From Chrysophaeum taylorii (taxonomy: Eukaryota; Sar; Pelagophyceae; Pelagomonadales; Pelagomonadaceae), in NCBI GenBank assembly GCA_029834535.1, contig JAQMWT010000355.1, forward strand, positions 1-54,618: a DNA stretch of 54,618 nt. The letters are read 5' to 3'. A program made the position numbers and the translations under genes. Positions 30,503 through 40,407 of the stretch are shown piece after piece. The notes under the pieces were generated by a model. That model was given only the letters and a program-made list of their open reading frames with translations, had not been told where the DNA came from and made no database searches. Each line of letters opens with the position of its first letter. Positions within the stretch are counted from its first letter, which is position 1.

Positions 30503-30789
30503 ATGCGCAAGCGCGGCCGTGGTCGCGGTGCCAAAGCGCACGGCGGAGAGGCGTTGAGCGCGAAGCTTGCTCGACATCGCGGCCGCGGCCGCAACTAAGC
30601 GCGCTGCCGTTACCCAACGTCGTGAATTCCCACGATTCCAGGCGCGTCTGCCACCCACCCCAACCACCCCGCGTTCCTCGTTTTATAGCGGCTTCAAGCG
30701 AGTCAGGGCAGGGTTGCAGCCACGTAGCACCGTTAAACACTTCGTCCCAACAGGCGACTTCTTTTCGTCCCATACGGTTACCCTAAATC
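30503..30789. other. Spacer between the zinc-finger gene and the hAT half
   Basis: About 290 bp without a convincing ORF. A weak minus-strand continuation of the hAT reading (GRKEVACWDEVFNGATWLQP) may lie at 30785-30700. Confidence 0.4.
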
Positions 30790-32000
30790 TTTAATCCCTG
30801 GGTACGTAAATCATAATCCCAAGAGCGACCCGGTCCACCCTGGCGCGTCCCGTACGAAAAGTACTTAGCCATATTGTGCGCCCGCTGCATGACCCGGATG
30901 CCCTCAGGGAACGGATTGACGGGCTTCGTTTTCTTGATGCGGACGAGGTCGCCCACTGCCAATCTTGAGATTCAGCTGGTCTTGTGCATATCACACAGAT
31001 CACCTACATGGCCAAGCTCGGTGGCAGCGGAGAATGCTGCGGAATCCTGGACAACGTTCGCGACGACTGCTTTAAACGAAGCGCCCATGCGATTGATGGC
31101 GACGTCCTCCAACAGCCGTGCCGTCGTAGCTGCGGTCCCGTCAGCGATGCGCGGCAGGCCGAGGCAAACAACCAGGTTTCGATCCCAGCCGACCGGGATG
31201 AAACTGAAGCCAACTGCTCCCCTCTTGTTGTGATCCTTGGGCGTGCCGCCGTCGCGCAAGAACCATCCGAAGGCGATGCCCTGGGCGGCATCCATCTCGA
31301 TGGCCACGACGTGCTTCATCAAGCGGGTGAAGTTCTCGTACTCTGCTCGCGCCCAGTACAAGAGAGCGTTACGCCCCAGGAATGGACATTTGCCCTTGCC
31401 GCCGCCAAGTTGAAAGTAGGCTTGGAGCACTTTGCGGAAGTGCGGATCGTCGAATGTCCGTTTTGAGATGCGCTGGTTCCCATAGCAATGAAGCGCGCTG
31501 AAAAGGCCAGTGTGACTGCCATCTTGTTGCTGCCAGTCATCACAGTAACGAAGGCATCAAGAGTGCCCTTTCGTTGCTTTGCCCGCACAGACGCGCCGGC
31601 AGCGCCATTCATCGCCCCCGAAAGCTCAACGACTTTACGCTTGGCGGCGTTTTCAGATTTCTGCGCGACGCTTGACTCGGGATGCGCCATCTTGAAGTGC
31701 TGCGACGGCTCAGTCGTGTTCCACGATCCCTTTGCCCCTTCCTGTTGCACTTGATTAACTCGTGAGTCTTCTTGCTTGGATCGGTGTCTTCCTTGACGCA
31801 CTCGGGATGATCGCCCGTCGAGCGCTTGACATGCAACCACACGGCTCGAGGAGTGGGACTGCTTTTTCCGGTGTATTATCGCGGTACCATTGCTCCGGGA
31901 TGGCCACCGGAGATTCCTCGTCGCCTCCTCCTTCTTCCCGCAGCTGGTGGTACGGCATTTTTTTTTTGTTCGCAGCCATTCTCTCCGCTCTCAACGAAAA
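30790..32000 (-). pseudogene. hAT transposase, N-terminal half
   Basis: From about 32000 downward: a BED-type finger remnant (GSWNTTEPSQHFKMAHPES, ending in the H-x(3-5)-H part), then in 31430-30972 a clean stretch with DPHFRKVLQAYFQLGGGKG, GIAFGWFLRDGG and the characteristic C-x-x-H (LCDMHKTS) followed by a stop. The next 150 bp in a neighbouring frame (VGDLVRIKKTKPVNPFPEG, MAKYFSYGTRQ) continue the protein. At least three frame changes. The C-terminal dimerisation region is absent; the fragment at 21784-22323 on the same strand is a candidate. Confidence 0.72.
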
Positions 32001-32117
32001 ACGTCACGCCCAGCCTCTGCGCAGCTCACGTCGCCAGCTCACCACGAGGGTAAAGTAAAAATCCTTGACTCTAGGCACCGCGAGCGAGAGGGGCAGAGTA
32101 AAAGGTAAAATAAAGGA
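32001..32117. other. Outer flank of the hAT half
   Basis: Contains two opposed blocks (GTAAAGTAAAAATCCTTGAC and CAGAGTAAAAGGTAAAATAA) that could be the subterminal region of the hAT element. The first resembles 11022-11040. Confidence 0.4.
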
Positions 32118-32258
32118 TAAAATGTCATTTGGTCGCGAAAAAGTGTCAGTTGGTCACGCCCTTTTTCGGTTTAGTGTACTGTCATCTGGTCACTCAAAAA
32201 AATGTCATTTGGTCATGGCCCGAATCTGGTTACTCAAAAAAATGTCATTTGGTCATGG
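32118..32258 (+). repeat. Left part of TGTCATTTGGTCAC array
   Basis: Five or six imperfect copies separated by CGAAAAAG or CTCAAAAAA spacers. The array is cut by gypsy B and resumes at 40736. Confidence 0.85.
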
Positions 32259-32263
32259 CCTGT

Positions 32264-32586
32264 TATGGCGGCACAGAAAAACCACTCCCGACTCCCGGGT
32301 GACAAAGGGGGTACTCACCGACTCGTCCTAGACCTCACTGAACGAGGAAAACACGGACTCGGGGTCGGATATGCTCGCCACACACCTTGCTCACGCTCAC
32401 CAAGCCTCTCAACAAAATGGAGAGATGGTATATGATAGCAAGAATGCTACAATAATGCTGCAAGAATGCTTCTCACAAGAGAGAGGTATGATGTCAATAG
32501 GAAGGTAGGGAAAGGCGCCCCGTTAAACGGGTATTAAGCCTCGAGAAATGGAGGGTAAGCCTTAGCGGTCAGGAGTTGCCGCCGCA
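32264..32586 (-). repeat. 3' LTR of gypsy B
   Basis: 323 bp. In element orientation it begins TGCGGCGGCAAC (usually TGTGGCGGCAAC) and ends CTGTGCCGCCATA. Confidence 0.95.
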
Positions 32587-32616
32587 GGACACCCCTGGTG
32601 AGAACACGAGCTGCCC

Positions 32617-33042
32617 TCAGCGAGTCCGGCGAGAAGCACGAGCCTTGGCTGAATGAGCGTCTCGGGAACGAATCTTCTTGTAGACACGTTCAACGACAGG
32701 TTCAGGAACGCGTCCACCACGCAAAGTGAACTTAGGAATCAACACATCGATCTCATGTGGGGCGAAGTCGGTGACACAAGGAATGGTACTATTGTTGACC
32801 TTGGTCTTGTCGGTGAAACTGCGACCGTCCACGTCCTTGTATTCCGGCTTAAGCTTGCGAGTATAGAGATGTGAGGTAGGCTTGTAATAAGAGACCTTGT
32901 CATGGGGACCAAGATCAGCATAGAAATGCAGAGCGACTCGATCATTCACAATATTATAGGGCTCATAAACTTCAGCGAAGTAAATCTTCTTTCGCCATAA
33001 TTTTGATGATTGACTCAGCAGTCTTATGGTGTAGTACGTCAA
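32617..33042 (-). pseudogene. C-terminal domain of pol, gypsy B
   Basis: Continuous frame reading KIYFAEVYEPYNIVNDRVAL, DLGPHDKVSYYKPTSHLYTR, KLKPEYKDVDG, PKFTLRGGRVPEPVVERVYK and a basic tail, ending 31 bp before the 3' LTR. Same domain as at 7200-7610 in A but with fewer lesions. Unassigned; it follows the integrase GPF module in A. Confidence 0.7.
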
Positions 33043-33787
33043 GAATCAAGAAATGAGAAAATGGATCAAACAAGATGATCAGATATGTCTCGGGACCAGC
33101 ACTGGGCAAAGGTCCGAACAAATCCATACAAAGGACGGCGCAATCACCATCATACACCGGTTGCTGAAGCAGACCTGCTCTCTTTGGTTCAGGCGTACGA
33201 GCTTTCTTGCACACTATGCAACCAGCAATGTAAGCACCCACCTCATTAGACATGTGGGGCCACCAAAAACGTTCAAGTGTCGACTGCACTGTACTTTGAC
33301 GACCCATGTGACCACCAGTGAGAGGAGTGTCATGGTATAATCGGATGATGCGCGTCCGTAAAGTTCGGGGTGCGACTATCATCGGGTGCAAATCAGGTGC
33401 GGCACGGTAGAGAACTCCTTTCACCACTTGATAGCGATAATTGGCTCCGTACCGACGAAGAGAATGGCCCTGAGCCATGCGATAACGAATGTCCTCGCAT
33501 GTAGCATCAGTGATCTGCTCTTTGGCTATCTCTTCCAAAGTCAAATTATCCGGAATCTTGTCGATGTACTCTTGGTAATCATCGGCATCACGGAAAATAC
33601 TAGGCTGGGTCTGCAGAAGTTGCTTCTGACGTTGTTTCGTAGCATGAGACGTGACCAATTGCATCGGATCATCGAGGTCTTCTTCCTCTTCCTCCACAGG
33701 CAACTCAGTCGTAACAAACGACAGAATGACATGGCACCCAGGTAAAGGTACTCCTTCATCATCGACAGGGTAAGGAGTTCTTGGCAC
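32990..33787 (-). pseudogene. Integrase, core deleted (gypsy B)
   Basis: Zinc-binding module YHDTPLTGGHMGRQ ... AGCIVCKKART and the first core segment CMDLFGPLP are intact. After HHKTAESI the sequence jumps to IMAKEDLL, corresponding to about 7205 in A. About 770 bp are missing, including the second Asp, the Glu and the GPF module. Integration of B must therefore have happened before this deletion. Confidence 0.9.
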
Positions 33788-34377
33788 ACTAGATACGCGT
33801 GGTTCAAGGGTTCACCAAACTCGTCCGTCTCGATGACATGATCTATAGGATTGCGAGAGAGACAGTCAGGGATACTCATTCCCGGCGACTTCCCTGGTTT
33901 GTAACCCAATTCAGGATCAAAGTTGGCGAGCCGCATCGCCCATCGAGCCAACTGCCCAGACGAGTGCTTCGCCTTTCGTAAAAACGTCAAGTTGCGATGA
34001 TCCGTTTCAAGGATCGTCTTGTGACCTTCGATATAAGAGCGGAAATGCTCAAGAGAAAGAATAACTGCCAGTAGCTCTAGCCGGCGAGGCTCATAGTTCC
34101 GCATCTCTTTCGGCACAGCTCGGCTCCAATACTCAATTACTCGTTCCTCTCGTGTCACCTTGCCGGTTTCGTCCTTGACTTCCACGAGCTGAAAAAGATA
34201 CGCGCCCAGACCATCCTTGGAAGCATCCGAGCGGATCTGAAAAGGAAGATCGTAGTCAGGATGATAAACTCCGCGAGAGTCCACCAAAGCTTCGATGATC
34301 GTGTCCCATGCCTTTTGGCACTCAGGCGTCCACTCAAACTTAACGCCTTCAAGACACAATCGCCTAAGCGGCTCCAC
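33541..34377 (-). pseudogene. RNase H and integrase linker, gypsy B
   Basis: A 278-residue open frame: FEWTPECQKAWDTIIEAL, IRSDASKDGLGAYLFQ (first Asp), NYEPRRLELLAVILS (Glu), ILETDHRNLTFL (Asp), ELGYKPGKSPGMSIPDCLS (last His replaced region). This is the cleanest RNase H in the window. After about 33790 the correct frame changes to the integrase frame (33787-32972). Confidence 0.92.
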
Positions 34378-34760
34378 AATCTTCGAATAAATTCTTCACA
34401 TATCGGCGGCAATAGTTGCTCATGCCAATGAAAGATCGAATCTGGGTCTTCGGGGACGTATTGGGCAACGTACCGGGAATCGGCATCTGCTGCAACGCTT
34501 CTAACGTCTTGGGATTCGGCTTCAAGCCTTCCGGAGTCGAAATATGTCCCAAAACTCGATTTCATCCTTGAGGAGGTGGAACTTCGAAGTTCGTCCACTA
34601 TATCCTCGCTGTGCTAAATGGCACAACACTTCAATCAAAACTTGTAAATGTCGATGGAGTTCATCCGATCCCATCATAATATCGTCGACAAACGCGACCA
34701 AGTCCTTATACATCCAGGTGGACAAATCGCTAGCCATCTGCTTACAAAGAGAGCTCCTGC
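34364..34760 (-). pseudogene. Reverse transcriptase palm end and thumb, gypsy B
   Basis: After a one-base deletion in a T run near 34747 the frame continues as MASDLSTWMYKDLVAFVDDI with the intact active-site box FVDDIMMGS (about 34675-34700). A second indel near 34550 splits FHLLKDEIEF from GHISTPEGLKPNPK. The thumb IRSFIGMSNYCRRYVKN follows. Confidence 0.9.
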
Positions 34761-35830
34761 TGTTTTTACTCCTAGAGGCAAGCGCAAGAAACTATGGGCT
34801 CCAAGTGGACTAACCATCGTAACGGCGTCCTGAGCAGCGGCGTCCAAACGTAGGTTATGATAACCCCATCGAATATCAATGCACGTCCGCCAACGGCGCA
34901 TGGCAAGAAAAGCCAAAGCATCATCTTGACGAATATTCGGCCAACTGTCATTGACCAGCTGATCATTGAGCTGACGCAAGTCAACTGCAGCACGAAAAGC
35001 ATTCGACGTCCCGGCCTCTGCTCCCTTCTTAGGCAGCATCAGTACAGGGAATCCCCACGGAGAGTTCGCCGGTCGGATGACTCCATCGCGACACCACTCA
35101 GTGATCTGCTTTCTGAGACACTCGAGCTTTGCTGGCGTCAACCTATAAGGCGTCATCTTGATCGGTCGTGGGCTTGCGTCTTTAAATCGTAGAGAAACCG
35201 GTGGCGAGTCCACGGGCCTCATAATCGGATCAAAGAAAGCCCACGCGTATTGCACGCAGTGGCTCAACATCATCTTCGCATCATCATCCAGATGCGGGTT
35301 GTCGGGAATTCCCAGATCTCGAACAACCTTTTCGACTTCTTCCTTCGTCGGAATTACGACTTTCGTCGCATCGTTGTCCTTGGCGTGCTCGGGAGTCTGC
35401 GGTAACGGTACACCGTCCGCATCGCGCGGCGCATCCTTCCATGGCACATCGAACTTTTCTTCGTATTTGAACCTCACCTCAGGGTGGCTCTTATTGATCT
35501 TTTCACCTTTGACGCGCACATTCGGCTCGCTCCTTACTTTCGGCTCCTGTTCAGGTTCAGGATCCGGCGGAACGTCCACTTTTGATTGTCGGGGGGCAGC
35601 AGAAAAAGCACGAGCCGTCCCCGGCGCATCTGTTGGAAGCGGAAGCATAGGGACTTCTGGCGGTTCCCGTGTAGTGGGATCCTGGAGATCATCTTTTGAC
35701 ACCCACTTGACGACACGAGTACGCGTATTTAACAGCGGAATCTGTACGTGACGAATGGTGGTGTCGGAGATTCGCAAATACTGCTCAAAGGATCGATCTG
35801 TCGGGCTCGACGCGGTCGGCAGGACTTCGC
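34674..35830 (-). CDS. Linker and reverse transcriptase fingers/palm, gypsy B
   Basis: Downstream part of a long open frame (36632-34674) that also holds the methyltransferase. After motif X an acidic linker of about 130 residues follows (PPDPEPEQEPKV), then RT: SPPVSLRFKD, MTPYRLTPAKLECLRKQI, SPWGFPVLMLPKKG, FRAAVDLRQLNDQL, WRTCIDIRWGYHN (motif A Asp) and LGAHSFLRLPLGVKTAGALF (FlRMPFGL equivalent). That methyltransferase and RT share one uninterrupted frame shows a true fusion in pol. Confidence 0.93.
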
Positions 35831-36958
35831 CACTTTGGCGGAAACCTCTGGTCACGGAGTTGTGCAGATCGACTGCTAAAATCGCAAGAGTGTCTGGAGG
35901 GACGACAGACGCTAAATGTTTGAACGAATCTGTCTTAGACAAGCTAGCCCAATCATGGTCCACCGGCATCGTGAGCAACTCGGCCGTCATCTCGAGAGTC
36001 AAAGGCTGAGTGTCCGAGCGATGCGGTCCCAAGCGAAGAGGAGCTCGCGCAACGGTGTAAGCCGTATCTGTTGCTTCTCGGGACGAGCCAAGATTATTCA
36101 GCTGGAGCAGGTGGCGTTCATGAGCATAACCTAAAGCTGCAGCAATTTTTTGTTGCATGTTCACACATGTCTTCGGAGCCTCCTGCAAGTGCAGTGGGTG
36201 ACTGGAAACCAACAATCGCACGCGAGAGCTCATCAGAGTGGGCGTGATATCATGTAAATTGACGACGTACACGTAAGGGTGTAAGCGCGCTATATAAGAA
36301 ATGATGGACGCCTCCTGTTCAATCAGCCACATCATGAAGCCAGCCATTATGCACAGCTTCATCGTCCAGTTAGTGGCCGTAGCACCCCTGCCAACATCTC
36401 TGGATGTCAAGTTGCAGAGTGCTGAATGAACGCAGGGTGGAGACGCTATACACATCGACGATGACCATTCCGCTTCAGGCAAATAAGCCTTGATCAATCG
36501 GAGGGTCGAGTCATATCGTCCGCAGAGCGTGTGCTGAACCACAGGTATCTTCGGAAAATTCTTCTGATGAACCTTGTTGGCAGCTGTTGAAGAGTCAAGA
36601 GCAAGGACGACTCGAAACGACGTCCCGCACAACTCGTTCGCTCGTTGCAGTCCTAAAGTACTTCCTCAGGCGCCGCTAAAGAGCATCACAACCTTGCGAT
36701 ACGTGATCGGCACCCAGTGGACCTTTTCAAACCTTCGGCGAATCTCGCCTTCTGTAACTTCTCGGCATTTCTTTTCCTCCTCGTCAGTTCGTCGGTGGAA
36801 ATCGTCGTTACCGAGCGATTCTTGACGAGAATTCTTCTTATTATCGGCCGAAGGAGACGCCTTCTGCACTGAGCTCAAAGCATCGGTTCGGGAGCCGCAT
36901 CGCCTTGAGTCAGATGGCTTGCGACCGAAACAGTGAATGATAGGTTAGCCTTGTTAGA
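35830..36958 (-). pseudogene. C5-cytosine DNA methyltransferase domain, gypsy B
   Basis: Predicted DNA (cytosine-5) methyltransferase fused to the front of RT. Motifs in order on the minus strand: I, VMLFSGA then a TGA stop where copy A has GGA (Gly), about 36690-36665; II, ALDSS and KNFP; IV with catalytic Cys, ASPPCVHSAL, about 36450-36425; VI candidate WLIEQE, about 36330-36310; VIII, MSSRVRLLVSS, about 36235-36205; IX, PLTLEMTAELLTMPVDHDW, about 36005-35945; X, KHLASVVPPDTLAILAVDL, about 35925-35860. Motif I to X spans about 280 residues, compact for the family. Only the single nonsense change breaks the domain. The upstream acidic region belongs to the same frame and overlaps the protease ORF by about 80 bp. 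Confidence 0.92.
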
Positions 36959-38260
36959 TTCGGCTTCACCATCCTTCGTTAAATCGTCGACCGTCTCAGC
37001 ATTCAGCTCGTCATCAAAACGAACAATATCGCCCAAAGCAAGGACTTCACCTTGAGTAATCACGGTCGGCACATCCTGGGTAGAGGATATCGCCACTCGA
37101 GCTGCGAACTTATCATGATCCTCAGGAGAAGAACACATTCCATCGACTACCCCGAGTTGCTCGTACCCAGAAGACGTAGCAACGAAAACTTGCCCAGTTT
37201 CCATGGGCTCTGAAAGAGCGACTGGCACGCAGTAGGTGCGCCCAGGCTCGACCTTCATCGTGCGCGCAGCATAGGCTATCACTTCATAGGCATCGCTGTT
37301 CGAACTTTGAGAAGGCGTAACTGGAGGGACTCCCCAAGTCGTCGAAGCTCCCGCTCGTTTCGGCGGTGGACGCTGGAGGTCTTCAATCTTGCACAAGCGA
37401 GCGTATACTCGGTGCTCAACTGTGCACAGGCTCTTTTGCATCGCATGGTGCTGTTGCCCATAAACCTGAACTACCACGGGATTGCGCTCGTCATAAGTTG
37501 TTCTGAACGTCAAAATCGGAGAATCGACTCGTCGATCCTGCACCTTTAACTTCTTGCGCCCATAAGCGACTTGTGTGCGGAGAAACGCCATGCGACTTCG
37601 CGGGTAGTCCACTATGGCTCCCAACACCCTAATATCGCGCGCTCCCAGCAAAAATATATGATTAGTATCGGCCACAATAGCAACAACTGGAACGGCCACG
37701 TCGTCCGCAAGCGCAATCCGCAATGCGACCCATTTGTGGATAGTCGTCTTATCCAATCCTGACCCGTACAGGGTGCGCTCGACTGGAAGATCGCCCCGGT
37801 CAAGGATGATGCTATCCTTTGCCAGTTTTTCGACCATCCCACGACAAATATAGGAGACATCAGCCATTCCATCCACGCCTAAAGTCGTTGCGAACTTCGG
37901 CCCGTCTCGTCGTCCATAAATATGACCAACTATAAATGTAAGCGTACCAGGGTCTAGGCAGCCGATGGTGATGAGGCCTTGCTCGATCTTTTCCCCATCG
38001 CTCGGCGAAAGTGCAGTGTGATGACATCGTATCTCCGGTTTCGCATCGCCCGGCATCTGCATCGTCACCGCTGCCACATCTGGCGTTCCACATCTCGCCT
38101 CTGAATCTATATTGGCGCTCGCCGCTTCGGCTGCTTCCTCATTCCCCAGTTTCGCTGACAACAAATTCTGACGCTTCTCAATCGGAGGCACATATACTTC
38201 CTCCTTTATCTCTTCTAGCAATCGTCGTTTCTCGTCCATCAAATCGGACATTCCCGTCAA
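36875..38260 (-). CDS. Protease-like domain and linker, gypsy B
   Basis: A 461-residue uninterrupted frame. Contains VDGMADVSYICRGMV (in the place of D[ST]GA..fI), DRGDLPVERTLYGSG, an internal AVPVVAIVADTN, and HIFLLGARDIRVLGAIVDY, which resembles the second retropepsin signature (ilG.d.l.....iD). Then the linker EPGRTYCVPVALSEPMETGQ and VPTVITQGEVLALGDIV. The fold prediction is retropepsin-like, but Thr/Ser-Gly of the active site is missing, so activity is uncertain. The TGA stop at 36875-36877 overlaps the methyltransferase frame in the -1 register, exactly as in A. Confidence 0.75.
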   Translation of the reverse strand: MTGMSDLMDEKRRLLEEIKEEVYVPPIEKRQNLLSAKLGNEEAAEAASANIDSEARCGTPDVAAVTMQMPGDAKPEIRCHHTALSPSDGEKIEQGLITIGCLDPGTLTFIVGHIYGRRDGPKFATTLGVDGMADVSYICRGMVEKLAKDSIILDRGDLPVERTLYGSGLDKTTIHKWVALRIALADDVAVPVVAIVADTNHIFLLGARDIRVLGAIVDYPRSRMAFLRTQVAYGRKKLKVQDRRVDSPILTFRTTYDERNPVVVQVYGQQHHAMQKSLCTVEHRVYARLCKIEDLQRPPPKRAGASTTWGVPPVTPSQSSNSDAYEVIAYAARTMKVEPGRTYCVPVALSEPMETGQVFVATSSGYEQLGVVDGMCSSPEDHDKFAARVAISSTQDVPTVITQGEVLALGDIVRFDDELNAETVDDLTKDGEAESNKANLSFTVSVASHLTQGDAAPEPML

Positions 38261-38345
38261 AACTCCTCCTCCATCGGCGCCGCTGTGGTCTGCTCTGCTG
38301 CGACCAAAACTGTATCGGCTAAAACATCGGCTAAAACGGTCTCGG

Positions 38346-39695
38346 CTAAAACGGTCTCGGGGGCCCCGTAGGGAAAGAAGACGTCGTCCCCGACGTCAAC
38401 TCAAAAGGTCTAACGTCATCATCGTGAACTGCCCTGCAAGACATGCACATTGACGAATGGGGGGACACTGGAACCTGCGGCATGGGTTCGTCGGTCTCCG
38501 AATCTGAGTCTTCCCAGTAGTGCGGAGAATCCAAAGTAGCATCTGATATTGCTTCCACATACGATGTAGAAGGCCACCGAACGATCCGAGCGTTGGTGGT
38601 ATTTTGCTCCTGTTGCAAACGATGGCTGCTCGTCACAGCGACATCGGCAACATCATCGGAGACTCGGGCGGGGCGCGCCGTCGGGTAAAAGACAACTCCC
38701 GACGATGGCGGCGCGTCGCATAAAGATTGGAACGCGAAAGTTGCGCTCGAATGTCCCGAACTATCCTGATATCGACCTCCGTCATATTCGTCATCGTAAT
38801 GTCGATGACGTCGGCGCCGGCGCGAATTGCGACTAGAGCTCCGGTGACGGCGGGGACTCGGGCTGGTTTGAGGAGTATTGGCCTTTCGATCAGGGCTCTG
38901 GCTTCGATGTCGGCGCGACGATCGTCTAGAAGGTGATCGTCCGTCTCGCTGTCGTGTAGAAAACGACGTAGTATCCTTGATGCCTCTGACCTCGCTCACC
39001 ATGGTCGCCATTGTGGTTCCAATATCGATGAGGGCCGTTTGAATTTCATTAGAAGGCTCCGATCCGCGCGTGGCGTTCGCATGAGATGCATCATCACGCT
39101 TCGCCCAATCGGAACGCGATATGGGTTGCTTCTTCTGCTTACGAATACGCTTCCACATCGCACAGTAATAACGATCCGGATCGCGGTTGCAAACCACGCG
39201 ATTTCCGTGTTCATCTTCATCATGGGTGGTCCAGAAGAATCCGCAGTCCTTGCACGTCCTCTTGCCCCACAAAAAAGGATCTCGTAAGATCAGCGGATCC
39301 GTATTCCCAGACGGTTTATCCGCATCTTGCTTGGCTTGTTGATCGGAGGCCATAGCTCGACCTCCCCGCCCTCGCGGCGGTTTATTCGATTTCGGATTAG
39401 GAGGGCCTTGGTCCTTCTCCTCCTCCATCAACTTTCGCAAGTCGTTCTCGAGCCGCGTGATAAGCGCCACCATCGACTTAAAAGTCAAGTAACTATCAGG
39501 ATGTCCGCTCCTCATAGTCCGCACACGGGTCCTCAACTCCTTGGATGTCAACCCACTGATAAGCTGGTCGAGGATATTGACTTCATCCATCGTGCGGCTG
39601 GACACGGAACAAAACTCCAAAGCCTCCGATTGGAATCTGGTATAATACGCCTGGATGTGCCGCTCCCTCTTTCGCTTCAGCCCTTTCACGAGCAA
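38346..39695 (-). CDS. gag capsid end, Cys/His knuckle and basic linker, gypsy B
   Basis: 449-residue open frame: RHIQAYYTRFQSEALEFC, LDQLISGLTSKELRTRV and YLTFKSMVALITRLEND, the usual C-terminal capsid helices of retrotransposon gag; then a Gly/Arg stretch (RGRGGRAM), the Cys/His cluster CKDCGFFWTTHDEDEHGN..C..C, an Arg/Ser-rich region and an acidic tail ending at the G4C5 run (38359-38367). At this run the frame differs from the protease frame. The N-terminal half of gag is on 39975-39583 in another frame. Confidence 0.85.
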   Translation of the reverse strand: MLVKGLKRKRERHIQAYYTRFQSEALEFCSVSSRTMDEVNILDQLISGLTSKELRTRVRTMRSGHPDSYLTFKSMVALITRLENDLRKLMEEEKDQGPPNPKSNKPPRGRGGRAMASDQQAKQDADKPSGNTDPLILRDPFLWGKRTCKDCGFFWTTHDEDEHGNRVVCNRDPDRYYCAMWKRIRKQKKQPISRSDWAKRDDASHANATRGSEPSNEIQTALIDIGTTMATMVSEVRGIKDTTSFSTRQRDGRSPSRRSSRRHRSQSPDRKANTPQTSPSPRRHRSSSRNSRRRRRHRHYDDEYDGGRYQDSSGHSSATFAFQSLCDAPPSSGVVFYPTARPARVSDDVADVAVTSSHRLQQEQNTTNARIVRWPSTSYVEAISDATLDSPHYWEDSDSETDEPMPQVPVSPHSSMCMSCRAVHDDDVRPFELTSGTTSSFPTGPPRPF

Positions 39696-39975
39696 AACGC
39701 TCAGCTAATCGTTCATTTTCGCGACGTCTCCGCTCGAGGTCTTCACGAAGTCGACTTCGGGCTGCAGATCCGCGCTCAATCGTAACACGCTCGCCACGGT
39801 CCGGGGTCGTTGGACTCAACGGCGGAAAAATGGCAGCATCCAGAGGCACGTCAGGGGGCAAGTCAGCAACGTCGACTGCCTCGGCCTCTCTTAATTCACC
39901 TTCCTCGCGGCCTATCTCAGGGGCGGCGGGAATAACTGGAGGAGATTCTTCCTCGCGCACTGCGTTTATATCCAT
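39583..39975 (-). pseudogene. gag N-terminus, gypsy B
   Basis: ATG at 39975; acidic N-terminus and the first coiled-coil heptads (RLREDLERRRRENERLAER). After AKEGA the frame runs into capsid sequence read out of frame, because the coiled coil and early capsid present in copies C and G are deleted. Confidence 0.88.
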
Positions 39976-40387
39976 ACTGGATCAAAATATCGATCAAGAA
40001 TCTCGAAACACGTCCGGATCCGATCGCTCGAAGTAATGCACGTTGATTCCAACGACGCTATCTGTCGCTGTAAAAACAACACTCGCGGAATTCCAATCCG
40101 TTGGCAATTCAAAAATGCCCGAGGGTAGCGATCCCACTCGCCAAAAAGCTTCCACCGTTCAGCTATACCAATATCAATTCCCGGGAGAATGCGCTGCGAT
40201 TTCCAACTCGCACGCGTGTTCGTCGTCACTCGGAACGCACGAACACAAACAACGTTCGCGTATATTCTCAACGCAAACCGGTCCACTGGAACTCCGTGTG
40301 CTTGATCAGGGCACACGTACAAATCCGGACCACGTAATACAATACGTACGGCAGCACTCGCTCGTCGGCGACCGATGTAGTCGCACG
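39976..40387 (-). other. Leader region of gypsy B
   Basis: Corresponds to the leader ORF of C and G. Here one frame reads DYIGRRRASAAVRIVLRGPD and changes to IDIGIAERWKLFGEWDRYP further on, with stops near the end. Sequence conservation with C, G and partly D exceeds what I would expect of a free leader. Confidence 0.5.
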
Positions 40388-40405
40388 ATCTCGTGTACTC
40401 CACCA
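40388..40405 (-). other. Primer-binding site of gypsy B
   Basis: Minus-strand TGGTGGAGTACACGAGAT two bases after the LTR end. Identical to the site of G at 46267. Confidence 0.75.
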
Positions 40406-40407
40406 CG

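Noticed and set aside
35830..36958. A bacterial restriction-modification system (contamination).
   Set aside because: The methyltransferase shares one frame with gypsy RT between two LTRs, and no restriction enzyme gene is present.
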